This document shows positions 17,715 to 26,779 of a stretch of DNA of 64,000 bases, one piece after another. Both the position numbers and the translations under genes were made by a program. The stretch comes from CAWGGS01 sp963822095 (GTDB lineage Bacteria > Desulfobacterota > Desulfobulbia > Desulfobulbales > Desulfocapsaceae): positions 62,001 through 126,000 of the forward strand of contig CAWGGS010000001.1 of NCBI GenBank assembly GCA_963822095.1, written 5' to 3'. The notes below the pieces were generated by a model. It had not been told where the DNA came from. It was given only the letters and a program-made list of their open reading frames with translations, and did not search any database. The number at the start of each line of letters is the position of its first letter. The stretch's first letter is position 1.

Positions 17715-18734
17715 ATGGCTCGGAATCATAGAAGCCGCAATGCCGTCCATTGCGAGCAGTCATATCGCAAGTCGGCAAAAGAACGGTTACAGGAATTTTG
17801 GGATGTCTTCGACAAGGAAGACGAGGTTCTCGTTTGCATTAATGCGGACCCGGATGCACTGGCCTGTGCAATGGCCATCAAGAAGCTGCTTCGTTACCGT
17901 GTTAAGAATGTTGTCATAGCTCATCCCAATGAAATCAGGCGCCTGAACAACGTGTCGATGGTCGCCTCGCTCAAGATTCCTCTAGAACGTTTTGGTTCCG
18001 TTAAGGTCAAAGAGTTTACCAAGAAAGTCCTCGTCGATTCCCAGCCCAATCATCTTCCGTGTTTTGAAAAGATCGACTTTGATGTGATCATTGATCACCA
18101 CCCCAAAAGTGGAGATTGGCAGGCGCAACACGTCGATATACGGCCAGATTATGGTGCAGCTTCCACCATGCTGGTTGAATATCTTCGGGCTGCCGGGATG
18201 AAGCCTTCGGTTTCGTTGGCCACGGCATTGTTTTACGGGATTAAGGTGGATACCACCAATTTCGAGAAGCAGTCACGTGTGGCTGACGGTATATGCTTTC
18301 GCTATCTCTTCAGCATAGCCAACAGGAATTTGGTCCGTAAATTTGAACTGACAGACCTGAGGCGCTCAGAACTCAGATATTTCAATATCGCGCTTGCCGA
18401 ACTCAAATATTCCAAGAGGCGGTATTATACTCACATCGGCAAGGTCAGGAGCCCGGATGTGCTTGTTATTATAGCTGATTTCCTTAATCATGTCGGCGAG
18501 ATAGATTGGGTTTTCGTTTCCGGTATTTACGGAGAGAAACTGGTGGTGATTTTCCGTTGTGACGGATATCGCAAAAGTGCCGGGAAGTTGGCCTCCAGGA
18601 TTTTCGGTTCGGTCGGCTCCGCCGGTGGTCACAAAGAGTCGGCCAGGGCCGAGGTTCCGCTGAAAAACCTTTCGATCAATGACAAAGATTTTAATTCTCA
18701 GACCTTGATGCGGTTGACAATGCGTCATATGTAG
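17715..18734 (+). CDS. DHH-family phosphoesterase (NrnA/RecJ-like)
   Basis: The DHH superfamily hydrolyses phosphodiesters in nanoRNA, pAp or cyclic dinucleotides. The Mn-binding motifs are NADPDALACAMAI (residue 46 on), VDSQPNH, the namesake IDHHP near residue 126, and the DHHA1 glycine motif GGHKESA near the C terminus. At 339 residues it fits NrnA-type enzymes. No strong ribosome-binding site precedes the ATG. The gene is alone behind a long leader, so post-transcriptional control is plausible. The actual substrate is not determinable. Confidence 0.78.
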   Translation: MARNHRSRNAVHCEQSYRKSAKERLQEFWDVFDKEDEVLVCINADPDALACAMAIKKLLRYRVKNVVIAHPNEIRRLNNVSMVASLKIPLERFGSVKVKEFTKKVLVDSQPNHLPCFEKIDFDVIIDHHPKSGDWQAQHVDIRPDYGAASTMLVEYLRAAGMKPSVSLATALFYGIKVDTTNFEKQSRVADGICFRYLFSIANRNLVRKFELTDLRRSELRYFNIALAELKYSKRRYYTHIGKVRSPDVLVIIADFLNHVGEIDWVFVSGIYGEKLVVIFRCDGYRKSAGKLASRIFGSVGSAGGHKESARAEVPLKNLSINDKDFNSQTLMRLTMRHM

Positions 18735-18765
18735 TTGACAATCAAGTGTGGTCAATGGAAATCCT

Positions 18766-18799
18766 CCATTCCGATAGGCTTAGTTTCAGGGGTAATCAG
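18766..18799 (+). repeat. Solo right end of the palindromic MITE family
   Basis: CATTCCGATAGGCTTAGTTT followed by CAGGGGTAATCAG matches the right terminus of the full elements (57249, 61350, 63291). The left end is not recognisable. It separates the DHH gene from the glgC pair. Confidence 0.65.
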
Positions 18800-18859
18800 A
18801 AAATATTTTGGACTTGACTGGGGTATTTTTTTTAATCTCCTGGTTTTCAGGGGGGAATT

Positions 18860-20113
18860 ATGCTGAAACCCACTACACTAGCAATGATTTTGGCCGGAGG
18901 CCGGGTTGATGAACTGAATGTATTGACCTATTACCGTCCCAAGTCGGCGGTACCCTTCGGTGGATTTTGTCGGGTAATCGACTTTTCACTCAGCAATCTG
19001 ATGAACTCAGGTATAGAACAGGTTGCCATTCTCAGTCAGTACCGCAGTTATTCTCTTATAAATCATATCGGCACCGGCGCGGCTTGGGATATGACCGGTC
19101 GCTATCGCCGGGCCTCCATCCTGCCACCGTTTACGGCATCCGAGGGTGGGAGTTGGTATCGAGGTTCTGCCGATGCCGTTTTCAAAAATCTCGATTTTGT
19201 TAAATATCAACAACCGGAAGACATCATGATCTTATCCGGAGATCATATCTACAGGATGGAATATCAGGATATGATTTCCTACCACCATGAAAAGGACGCG
19301 GATCTGACCATTGCTTTCACGAAAGTTGATAGAAACACCGCCCAGCGTTTCGGGGTGGCGATAATTGATGACGAGGACGGAAACCGGGGCGGCCGCATTC
19401 AAGAGTATTGGGAGAAACCGGAAAAACCGGAGTCCGATTGGGTATCTCTTACAGTCTTCTGTTTCAAACCCGAGACACTTTACCGTGCCCTTGAAGAGAA
19501 CCAGTCCGGCCAATCTTTTGAATTCGGGCGTGACATCATACCATCTCTGATACAACAGAAATGCCGGATCTACGGCTATAAATTCTGTGGGTATTGGGGC
19601 TATACCCGTACAATTGAGGAATATTGGCGATCCAATATGGATCTGCTGGGCGAAAATCCCTCCATCGATATGGAGGCGTGGGGAATACGTACCAACCTGG
19701 AGCATCGCGGGATACGGGATTTCCAACCTGCCTTGATTGGAGATGGAGCGGTGGTTGAAAACAGCATGATCTATAATGGGTGCATTGTTGAAGGCACTGT
19801 GAAAAATTCGATTTTGTTCCCTGGTGTCCAAATAGGTCGGGGGGCGGCGGTTGAGAACTCGGTGCTGTTTTTTGACAATGTCATCAAGAGGAACTGCCGA
19901 TTGAATAAAGTGGTAGCCGACGTTAATTCGACCTATGGTGAAGGGACAGTGATAGGCCCTGAACTCGAAGGTGTGCCTGCTAAAGTAACGGTTGTGGGAT
20001 GGAACAATCAAGTTCCCAACCAGACCATCATCGAGGAAGGAGCCACCATCTATCCACATCTCAAAAATGGGCAGTGGCTTAGACATGTCAAGAACGGGGA
20101 GGTGCTGCGATGA
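18860..20113 (+). CDS. ADP-glucose pyrophosphorylase paralogue with altered catalytic loop
   Basis: The nucleotidyltransferase domain (SGDHIYRMEY, AVPFGG, IDFSLSNLMNSG) and the C-terminal left-handed beta-helix repeats match GlgC. The pyrophosphorylase loop, normally GGxGxRL, reads GGRVDEL, so the conserved arginine is replaced by glutamate, and the usual RAKPA reads RPKSA. It may be a regulatory or altered-specificity subunit working with the second paralogue, as GlgD does in Bacillus. The start has GGGGGGAA upstream. It overlaps the next gene by four bases. Confidence 0.85.
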   Translation: MLKPTTLAMILAGGRVDELNVLTYYRPKSAVPFGGFCRVIDFSLSNLMNSGIEQVAILSQYRSYSLINHIGTGAAWDMTGRYRRASILPPFTASEGGSWYRGSADAVFKNLDFVKYQQPEDIMILSGDHIYRMEYQDMISYHHEKDADLTIAFTKVDRNTAQRFGVAIIDDEDGNRGGRIQEYWEKPEKPESDWVSLTVFCFKPETLYRALEENQSGQSFEFGRDIIPSLIQQKCRIYGYKFCGYWGYTRTIEEYWRSNMDLLGENPSIDMEAWGIRTNLEHRGIRDFQPALIGDGAVVENSMIYNGCIVEGTVKNSILFPGVQIGRGAAVENSVLFFDNVIKRNCRLNKVVADVNSTYGEGTVIGPELEGVPAKVTVVGWNNQVPNQTIIEEGATIYPHLKNGQWLRHVKNGEVLR

Positions 20114-21396
20114 TCCGGTCAAAGGAGGTCCTCGTCCTTCTTCTGGCCGGCGGGGTCGGAAGTCGTCTGAATATTCTTGTGCAAAATCGGGCCAAACCGG
20201 CGGTTCCGTTTGCCGGCCTGTACCGGATTATTGATTTCAGCCTCAGCAATGTGATGAATTCCGGCTTGACCAAGGTCGGGGTTCTGACCCAGTATAAACC
20301 GCTGTCTTTGATGAGCCATCTCGGTACCGGCGAGGCCTGGGATTTTACCGGACGCAGCAGGGGGGTTAAAATTCTTCCGCCACGAACTGGTTCCAGGGAC
20401 TCGGACTGGTATAAGGGGACGGCCGATGCTGTAAGGCGCAATATCGACTTTATCAATGCCAATCCCACCGATGAGGTCCTGATTCTGTCCGGTGACCATA
20501 TCTATCACATGGATTTCGATGCGATGATCGAATACCACCGCTCAAAGAAGGCCGATGTGTCAATCGGTATGATGGTGGTTCCAAAAAGCGAGATCCATCA
20601 ATTCGGAGCCGGGATAACCGACAGGTACAACAGGATTATCGGATGGGAGGAGAAGCCCAAGGACCCCACTACCAATCTTGCGTCGATGGGGATCTATGTC
20701 TTCGACCGGAAATATTTATTAAACGCGCTGGCCAGAAATAATGATGATGTCGATTTCGGCATGCATATTTTGCCCTGGGCCATCGACAATGATAATGTTT
20801 TTGCCTACCCCTTTTATGGGTATTGGCGCGATGTCGGAACCGTTCAGGCCTATTGGGAGGCCAATATGGATGTGATTCGCAGGGACAGCGGTATTTCGCC
20901 TCAACAATGGGGGATTCGTACCAATGTAACGACTGCCGGGATGTCGGCAGATCGGGCCCCTGCACGTTTCGGCAGCAAGGTGAAACTTTTAAATTCTATG
21001 ATTTCATCTGGATGTAAAATAATGGGGCATGTGGAAAATTCGATTCTAGCCCCGGGAGTAATCGTTGAAGAGGGAGCGGTCGTTAGGAATTCCATTATTT
21101 TCACCGATTGCCATATCAGCCGGAGGGCAACGGTCGATCTGTCCATTTTGGATAAACGAGTCAGGGTCGGGGAGCAGGCTGTGGTCGGTGCCGGCAAAAA
21201 TTTCAAAACGGCCAATCGGTTAAAGCCCACCCATCTCTACACCGGGATCACTCTGGTTGGCAAGGGCACGGAAGTTCCGGCAGGGCATAAGATCGGAAGA
21301 AACTGTGTGATAAACTCTTATATCAGGGAAGAGGCCTTTCCTGGCAAAGTGATAGAGGACGGCGAGTCGCTTTTCCCCGATGGAGAAATTTCATAA
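20110..21396 (+). CDS. glgC: Glucose-1-phosphate adenylyltransferase
   Basis: It forms ADP-glucose, the glycogen-synthase donor. The canonical loop LLAGGVGSRLNILVQNRAKPA is present, then VPFAGLYRIIDFSLSN, the metal site SGDHIYHMDF and GWEEKPKDP. The C-terminal beta-helix domain is complete. Length (428) is standard. Its start lies inside the end of the upstream paralogue (ATGA overlap), implying stoichiometric co-expression. No glycogen synthase or branching enzyme is nearby. Confidence 0.93.
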   Translation: MIRSKEVLVLLLAGGVGSRLNILVQNRAKPAVPFAGLYRIIDFSLSNVMNSGLTKVGVLTQYKPLSLMSHLGTGEAWDFTGRSRGVKILPPRTGSRDSDWYKGTADAVRRNIDFINANPTDEVLILSGDHIYHMDFDAMIEYHRSKKADVSIGMMVVPKSEIHQFGAGITDRYNRIIGWEEKPKDPTTNLASMGIYVFDRKYLLNALARNNDDVDFGMHILPWAIDNDNVFAYPFYGYWRDVGTVQAYWEANMDVIRRDSGISPQQWGIRTNVTTAGMSADRAPARFGSKVKLLNSMISSGCKIMGHVENSILAPGVIVEEGAVVRNSIIFTDCHISRRATVDLSILDKRVRVGEQAVVGAGKNFKTANRLKPTHLYTGITLVGKGTEVPAGHKIGRNCVINSYIREEAFPGKVIEDGESLFPDGEIS

Positions 21397-21553
21397 AGGG
21401 CTGTCAGGAAATATGTGTTAATAGCTGGGGATAGCTGAACAGGACAAAAAAAGATACATTTTTTCGATGCAATATGGTATGTATTTCCGACTCTGCCGGA
21501 AGATACCTGTTCGGTGTGCAAAGCCCATGGCGGAGTTTCATAAATGTACCCAT

Positions 21554-21629
21554 GCCCCCGTAGCTCAGTGGATAGAGCACAGGATTCCTAATCCTGGTGC
21601 CGCAGGTCCGATTCCTGCCGGGGGTACCA
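21554..21629 (+). tRNA. tRNA-Arg (anticodon CCT)
   Basis: A complete 76-nt cloverleaf with an encoded CCA end. The acceptor GCCCCCG pairs with CGGGGGT. The D arm is GCTC...GAGC. The anticodon stem CAGGA/TCCTG encloses the loop TTCCTAA with anticodon CCT at 21587-21589. The T arm GCAGG/CCTGC holds the TCCGATT loop. It reads AGG codons. An integrase gene begins 170 bp downstream, so this is a likely attachment site. Confidence 0.95.
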
Positions 21630-21637
21630 ATAAAAAC

Positions 21638-21684
21638 AAGGGGTTAACCAGATAAGTCAGCTGGTTAACCCCTTTCTTTTTTAC
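21638..21684 (+). terminator. Rho-independent terminator after tRNA-Arg
   Basis: A 14-bp perfect stem (AAGGGGTTAACCAG at 21638-21651 against CTGGTTAACCCCTT at 21661-21674) with a 9-nt loop is followed by TCTTTTTT. Confidence 0.9.
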
Positions 21685-21798
21685 TTTTTGTTCCATCTCG
21701 GGTTGCCATTTTTTGCTTTATTTCCCCATGAATTGACAGTACACTGGAACAAAAATGGAACAAAAATCCGTACGAACAAACTGCAGGGAGTCTTGGCT

Positions 21799-22869
21799 AT
21801 GGCGCGCATTCAGACCCGCAAAGGAAAAAAGAGGACGACCTATACGGCAACAGTTCGTGTGAAAGGTTTTGATCCGCTGGCCCGGACCTTCGATACCAAA
21901 GGGGAGGCGAAGGCTTGGGCTGCCGAAATCGAACGGGAAATGCGCATGGGACGGTATCAAGACGTTCGTCCTGCCGAAAAAATCACCTTTGCCGAATCGT
22001 TGCAGAGGTACCTTGAACACATATCTCCCGCAAAGCGGATCAATTCCGAACGACGGGATAGGATTGCGGCTGTCGCACTTCTCGGCGGATTCGGTCAGGA
22101 AATCTCACTTGCCTCTGTTACTCCGCAACGATTGGCGGTCTATCGTGATGCCCGCTTAAAAACGGTCTCTCCATCAACAATCCAAAAAGAGTTCGCCTTA
22201 CTCTCCCATCTGTTCAATATTGCCCGCAAGGAATGGGGCTGTCGGTCGATAACCCGGTCGCAGGGATTAGTCGGCCACGAGTGAATAACAGCCGTACTCG
22301 TTTCCTTACCAAGGAAGAGGCCCAGAGACTGTTGGATTGTGCCAAGGAAAGCCGGAACCAGAAGCTCTATCCCTATGCTTCTACTCATGTTGCATACCGG
22401 CATGCGGCCCAGCGAAGCTGCCGGCTTAACATGGGGGAATGTCGATTTGGAGGCAAGTCTCGTCAAGCTCTTGGTAACCAAGACCGATATGCGATATGTC
22501 CCGCTTACCGATGTGGCTATAAAAGCACTCCGTTCCATTAAGCCGTTGGAGACTGAAAAGGACATGCATGTCTTCCTTCCGCCAAGAAGATTGCTGTCAC
22601 AACAGGTTTTAGACGTTCCCTGCAATTACTTCAAAAAATCCTTTGGTACCGCCAAGACCAAAGCTGGACTCGACGATGTTCATCTCCACGATCTTCGCCA
22701 TACGGCAGCAAGCCATCTCCTTATGGCTGGTGTGGATATCAGGACATTAGCAGAAATCCTGGGGCACAAGACGATGCAGATGGTGCAGCGCTATACCCAT
22801 CTTCTCAATGATCATAAGATACAAGCGGTAGAGAAGATTAGCTCGCTGGGGGTGAAATCAAATGAGTAA
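21799..22869 (+). pseudogene. Tyrosine-recombinase integrase, broken by two compensating frameshifts
   Basis: Residues from MARIQTRKGKK form an arm-binding and core-binding N terminus. The frame shifts near 22238 (one base short in a GGGG run: WGC against the expected WGLSVDNP) and shifts back near 22372. The out-of-register frame meets a stop at about 22282. The catalytic domain is otherwise intact (HTGMRPSEAAGL, HDLRHTAASH, GHK, YTHL nucleophile). The integrase sits beside tRNA-Arg, as genomic-island integrases usually do. Base-calling errors could mimic this; otherwise the gene is dead. Confidence 0.8.
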
Positions 22870-23248
22870 TAATGAATACAAATTGAAGTCCATAGATGGC
22901 GTAGAAAAAATTTGAATTTGCACCAGATAACACGGCGCGATACCAATAATCACGCCATAAAAAATGCATTATGCTCGAGGATGATCTACTTGCCGAGACT
23001 ATTCAGGAATAAGCTCAACAATGCCTTCTCACGACAGATGTAAAGGGGTTCATGGATTATCTCAAGTCCAAGATTTTGTTTTCGATGTTAGGATTCTTAA
23101 GGGACGCAAGTTCCTGGATTACAGTAGTAGTATTAAGTTGGGTTATATGGAACAAATGTTGAGATTCAAAATGGCAGGCTTAAGATCGGGTCTTACCTAT
23201 TTATGGTAAAACCTTATATCTAATCCGGACTATTCAAATTGTTTTTTC
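22870..23248 (+). other. AT-rich intergenic region, no gene recognised
   Basis: Low-GC sequence after the integrase. A 62-codon ORF at 23021 has no family resemblance and no ribosome-binding site. I see no tRNA fragment or direct repeat that would mark an attachment site. Confidence 0.4.
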
Positions 23249-24403
23249 TCATTGTCCTGATAGAGTCTTCAAAATATTTAATGCATCTGGAAGGCTTAGG
23301 TGATTATTTTTATCGATGTCCCATCTGTTAATTTTATTCTGACTATAATAAATCTGGTTTATATAAATGTCTTTCTCGCTACCGTTATAACCGACCCATA
23401 CTATATTATCCCCAGAAATTTGTGGTGAAGTGTCCAAATTAGAGCTGTTTAATGTTAGATTAATAGTCCTTGTTCCATCATAAAAATAAATATCATGGTC
23501 AGAAGCTGTAACGCATTTCTCCCAAACAATGTTATTGCCAGATATTTTTGGATTCAAATCATCATAAGCATCATTGGTTAGTTGTATTATTTTGGCACCA
23601 TCATAATAAAAAATATCGTAGTCGTAACCATCTTCTGCCCGCCAAACAACTTTTTCCCCAGATATATGTGGGTCTCGATGAGTTACTGAATCTTTTGTTA
23701 ACTGGGTCACCTTTGATCCATTATAGAGAAAAATTTGTCTATAATGAAGAGGATAATCACCTTCCCAAACAATGTTGTGACCTGAGATTTGCGGATTAGA
23801 GTCTTCGGTTGAATTATTTGTTAATTGAGTTACGTGAATTCCATCAAATACAAATATCTCATAATCGTGTCCATCAAATCCACTCCATACAATGGTATTC
23901 CCAGAAATTTGAGGATCTGTATCATCGTATTCATTATCAGTTATTTGAATCGTTTTTGAACCATCGAAAAAATATATTTCGTAGTCATTTCCGTCATATC
24001 CTTTCCAGACAACATTGTCTCCTGAGATTTGGGGGGAATCATCATCGGTTGTATTGTCAGTCAGTTGGATTATTTTATGTGAGGTGCCATTAAAGAGGAA
24101 AATCTCATAATCTGACCCATCATATCCTTTCCACACAACGTTATTACCAGATACTTGCGGATCAAGGTCATCAAACGAATTATTTGTTAAAGAACCAGGC
24201 AGAGATATATTTGATGATAAAAAACTTAACCCAGATGCCATTATTTCGTAGTCTGTTCCATCATAGACAACCCAAACTATGCTGTTTCCTGAGATTTGAG
24301 GTGATTCTTCATCGAACGAGTTTCTGTATAATTGTGTCGAAATCCTCTCACCTGCATAACAATTTGTAAAATAGCAGATCAATATCGTAGAAATCAGTAA
24401 CAT
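23249..24403 (-). CDS. Secreted TolB-like beta-propeller repeat protein, 5' end abutting an IS
   Basis: Eight imperfect repeats of about 45 residues with the pattern DPQISGNNIVWxGYDGxDYEIF make a predicted beta-propeller, as in TolB and surface YVTN-like proteins. The C terminus (DIDKNNHLSLPDALNILKTL) resembles a dockerin calcium-binding repeat. The chosen start gives MLLISTILICYFTNCYAG, a hydrophobic leader lacking the usual lysines. The ATG is only four bases from the IS terminal repeat, so the original N terminus was probably cut off. GC content is low, in keeping with acquired DNA. Confidence 0.65.
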   Translation of the reverse strand: MLLISTILICYFTNCYAGERISTQLYRNSFDEESPQISGNSIVWVVYDGTDYEIMASGLSFLSSNISLPGSLTNNSFDDLDPQVSGNNVVWKGYDGSDYEIFLFNGTSHKIIQLTDNTTDDDSPQISGDNVVWKGYDGNDYEIYFFDGSKTIQITDNEYDDTDPQISGNTIVWSGFDGHDYEIFVFDGIHVTQLTNNSTEDSNPQISGHNIVWEGDYPLHYRQIFLYNGSKVTQLTKDSVTHRDPHISGEKVVWRAEDGYDYDIFYYDGAKIIQLTNDAYDDLNPKISGNNIVWEKCVTASDHDIYFYDGTRTINLTLNSSNLDTSPQISGDNIVWVGYNGSEKDIYINQIYYSQNKINRWDIDKNNHLSLPDALNILKTLSGQ

Positions 24404-24406
24404 ATC

Positions 24407-25801
24407 GAGCCTCTTGCAAAACGTCAAACCTGACAATATGAAGAGTTTTCCCGTCGAGACGGATCTTGGAAATTGCCAGTTGTAGTTGTTACCGCCGATT
24501 TTTTGCTGTTTTTATTGAATATTATGGCGACATAAGCGCACTTCTCCTGCGTGTATTTGGTTTCCGGTCTTTGAAAATTTATCCGATCAGCCGTATGAGC
24601 TGATCAGCAAAAAGTGCGATGACTCCGAGCATTAAGTGAAGGGTCACTTTGGCGTGGCCTTTCACCATAACATTGGAGGCGCCGAAATCTTCTTTCAGTC
24701 GACTATTTGCGCGTTCCGAAGATGTCCGCATTTTGTAGCGTTCCGCTTCGTGAGGTGCCATCGGTACGGTTTCTTTGCCTCGTCCATTTTTATCAATGAT
24801 CGGAACATGACCAAGTTCTCGACTTATTTCAATAATCCTTTGTGCATCATAGGCAGCATCCATCAAGTCGTAGAGATAACTTACTTTGTTGCTGGTCAAC
24901 TTAATCAGCGGAATAGCAACCTGGCTGTCATGAACCGAGGCTGAGGTAACAAGGGCACTGACCGGCAGGCCCACATCGTTAGTGTCCAGATGCAGCTTGT
25001 AGCCATTCCAAGACGTTTTATATCCTTTGGCGTTCTTCTTGGTCCCTCGGTCACAATTAGTCGGCAATTCACTGACAGCTTCTCCCGCTGACTGACTGAA
25101 CTGACGATCAAGTCGTTTTTCGGCAACCGGTTGTCTTTGTTCTCCTTTGGCTGGACGGCCTCTCTTGCGAGGTTTCTTCTTCACTTGTACTTTTTTGGCT
25201 GGTTTTTCCCGGCCGACAATGGCTGTAGAGTCCCGGCTGATATGCCCAATCAGCTCACCTGCAAGATAGTCCTTCACCATGGCATCATGTGTCCAATTTC
25301 CAAGCCTGCTTGCGGCAAACTCGGAGAATGCCCGTGAGAAGGTCGACTCTGACGGAATGTCACCAAGAGCTATAAAACCGCAGATACGCCGAAGGTTCCT
25401 GTTTGCCTGGAGCGCATGAATCAGATCCCTTGTCGTGGGAAACCGATACACCGCCTTGGCGACAAACGCTCTTGCCAAAGATTCCCGTTCAAGAGTCTTG
25501 CGGCCCAGCCATTGGGTTGCTGCTTTCTTCGGGACGTATCTTTCAACCTTAACAAACTCGAGAAGCGTGACAAGTCGTTGTTCCTGCTCGGTGAGGGCTG
25601 TTTCCAGACATTCATTGAGATGGGGAAACAGACTTAATTGGACACGGCCCATTAACCATGATATCTTCTCTTTGAGCTTCATTGGCATTTCCTTTGGTTT
25701 TGTTTTGGATGCAACCTAACATTACCATAAAATGCCTTGAAGCTCAATTATTTCAACATCTTGTCGTGATATTAATTGCTAAATCATTTTGCAAGAGGCT
25801 C
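24407..25801 (-). mobile_element. Complete insertion sequence with 15-bp terminal inverted repeats
   Basis: GAGCCTCTTGCAAAA at 24407-24421 is the exact inverted copy of TTTTGCAAGAGGCTC at 25787-25801. The 1395-bp element holds one transposase gene. No clear target duplication is visible. On the right it interrupts a methyltransferase gene; on the left it abuts the start of the beta-propeller gene. Confidence 0.88.
24579..25688 (-). CDS. DDE transposase (IS4/IS5-like, DDE_Tnp_1 fold)
   Basis: A 369-residue transposase with a helical N-terminal domain, SESTFSRAFSEF, and DDE catalytic candidates in SRDSTAIVG (first Asp), DLMDAAYDAQ (second Asp) and SSERANSRLKEDF (Glu). A basic linker, KKKPRKRGRPAKG, lies near residue 175. 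The reading frame is intact, so the element may still be active. The exact IS family needs a database comparison. Confidence 0.88.
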   Translation of the reverse strand: MPMKLKEKISWLMGRVQLSLFPHLNECLETALTEQEQRLVTLLEFVKVERYVPKKAATQWLGRKTLERESLARAFVAKAVYRFPTTRDLIHALQANRNLRRICGFIALGDIPSESTFSRAFSEFAASRLGNWTHDAMVKDYLAGELIGHISRDSTAIVGREKPAKKVQVKKKPRKRGRPAKGEQRQPVAEKRLDRQFSQSAGEAVSELPTNCDRGTKKNAKGYKTSWNGYKLHLDTNDVGLPVSALVTSASVHDSQVAIPLIKLTSNKVSYLYDLMDAAYDAQRIIEISRELGHVPIIDKNGRGKETVPMAPHEAERYKMRTSSERANSRLKEDFGASNVMVKGHAKVTLHLMLGVIALFADQLIRLIG

Positions 25802-25888
25802 ATAATAAAGCAACTCTTCCATAACATCCGCCTGATCATTGAGCCTTTTTGTTTCTGTTTTTGAATACCCGTGAACATATTTAGCCAT
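25802..25888 (-). pseudogene. 5' fragment of a SAM-dependent methyltransferase cut by the IS
   Basis: Twenty-nine codons beginning MAKYVHGYSKTETKRLNDQA resemble the opening of class I methyltransferases of the type that starts MAKYVHGYSxxExxRLxDQA. AGAGAGG precedes the ATG. The frame runs directly into the IS repeat and stops at a TGA five codons inside. The remainder of the gene is not found beyond the other IS end. It starts 66 bp downstream of the AraC regulator gene, which may have controlled it. Confidence 0.65.
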
Positions 25889-25954
25889 TTGATTACCTCT
25901 CTATATTTTTCTGTGTCTTAATTATTGGTAGAGAGCATATCCACAAAGTATTAT

Positions 25955-26779
25955 TTACTCTTGAAGAAAATTGCGGTAATTACCCGGACTGATACCATAC
26001 ACATCCCTGAAACAACGGCTCATATGCGCTTGATCAGCAAATCTGTATTTATAAGCCACTTCAGCCAGATCTTTGCCTCTGAGTAGTTCCTTTCTTAGAT
26101 TTCTTAACCTTGACTGTATCAGGAATTTATGGGGAGTGAGGCCTGTCTCCTCTTTGAAAATTCGTATGAAATGATATTTACTAACATTAACAATGCTGGA
26201 AATCTGATCTAACGTCACATCCTGACGGCAGTTATCTATTAGATATTCTTTCGCTTTTTTCACTGACGGCAAGCTCTTCTTGTATTTCTTTTCTTGAAAT
26301 TTATTATCCGCATACCTCATCGCAAACTGCAGGAAAAATTCAAACAATCTCTCTTGAATTTCTAAAGTACAGAGTTTCTTGTCAAGAATGTCCGAATGGA
26401 GCTGGAAAAGCTCACATGCAAGCGCCTTGTCATCTATTACACCATCCTGAAAATAGGGCAGCTCCTTTTTATTATTGGTTAATTCCTTCACAATTTCATT
26501 GAAAACAAAAGGCTCGAGATAAAACATCCTGTAGAGCCATCCCTTGTGATCAAAATCGTATCCATCATGAGGTTCATCCGGGTTGACCAGATTTAAATTA
26601 CCCACAGAGGCACATAATGATTCGCCTCTATACTTAAATCCCAGATTACCTTGTTCTACAACACCAAAGGCATAACCTTCATGACTGTGTTTAGTAAATT
26701 CATGATCAACATACCTGGCATGCATTACATGTATACCAGGATAACAAGATATGTTTTTTAATCTTATGAAGGGATTCAT
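25955..26779 (-). CDS. AraC-family transcriptional regulator
   Basis: The N-terminal half (HSHEGYAFGVVEQGNLGF, NLVNPDEPHDGYDF) is an AraC ligand-binding cupin. The C-terminal 100 residues hold two helix-turn-helix units (TLDQISSIVNVSKYHFIRIFKEETG and DLAEVAYKYRFADQAHMSRCF). Length (274) is normal. The ligand is unknown. The adjacent downstream gene is the IS-interrupted methyltransferase, so its former target may be inactive. Confidence 0.85.
   Translation of the reverse strand: MNPFIRLKNISCYPGIHVMHARYVDHEFTKHSHEGYAFGVVEQGNLGFKYRGESLCASVGNLNLVNPDEPHDGYDFDHKGWLYRMFYLEPFVFNEIVKELTNNKKELPYFQDGVIDDKALACELFQLHSDILDKKLCTLEIQERLFEFFLQFAMRYADNKFQEKKYKKSLPSVKKAKEYLIDNCRQDVTLDQISSIVNVSKYHFIRIFKEETGLTPHKFLIQSRLRNLRKELLRGKDLAEVAYKYRFADQAHMSRCFRDVYGISPGNYRNFLQE

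Noticed and set aside
23021..23209. 62-codon ORF after the integrase
   Set aside because: No ribosome-binding site and no family resemblance.
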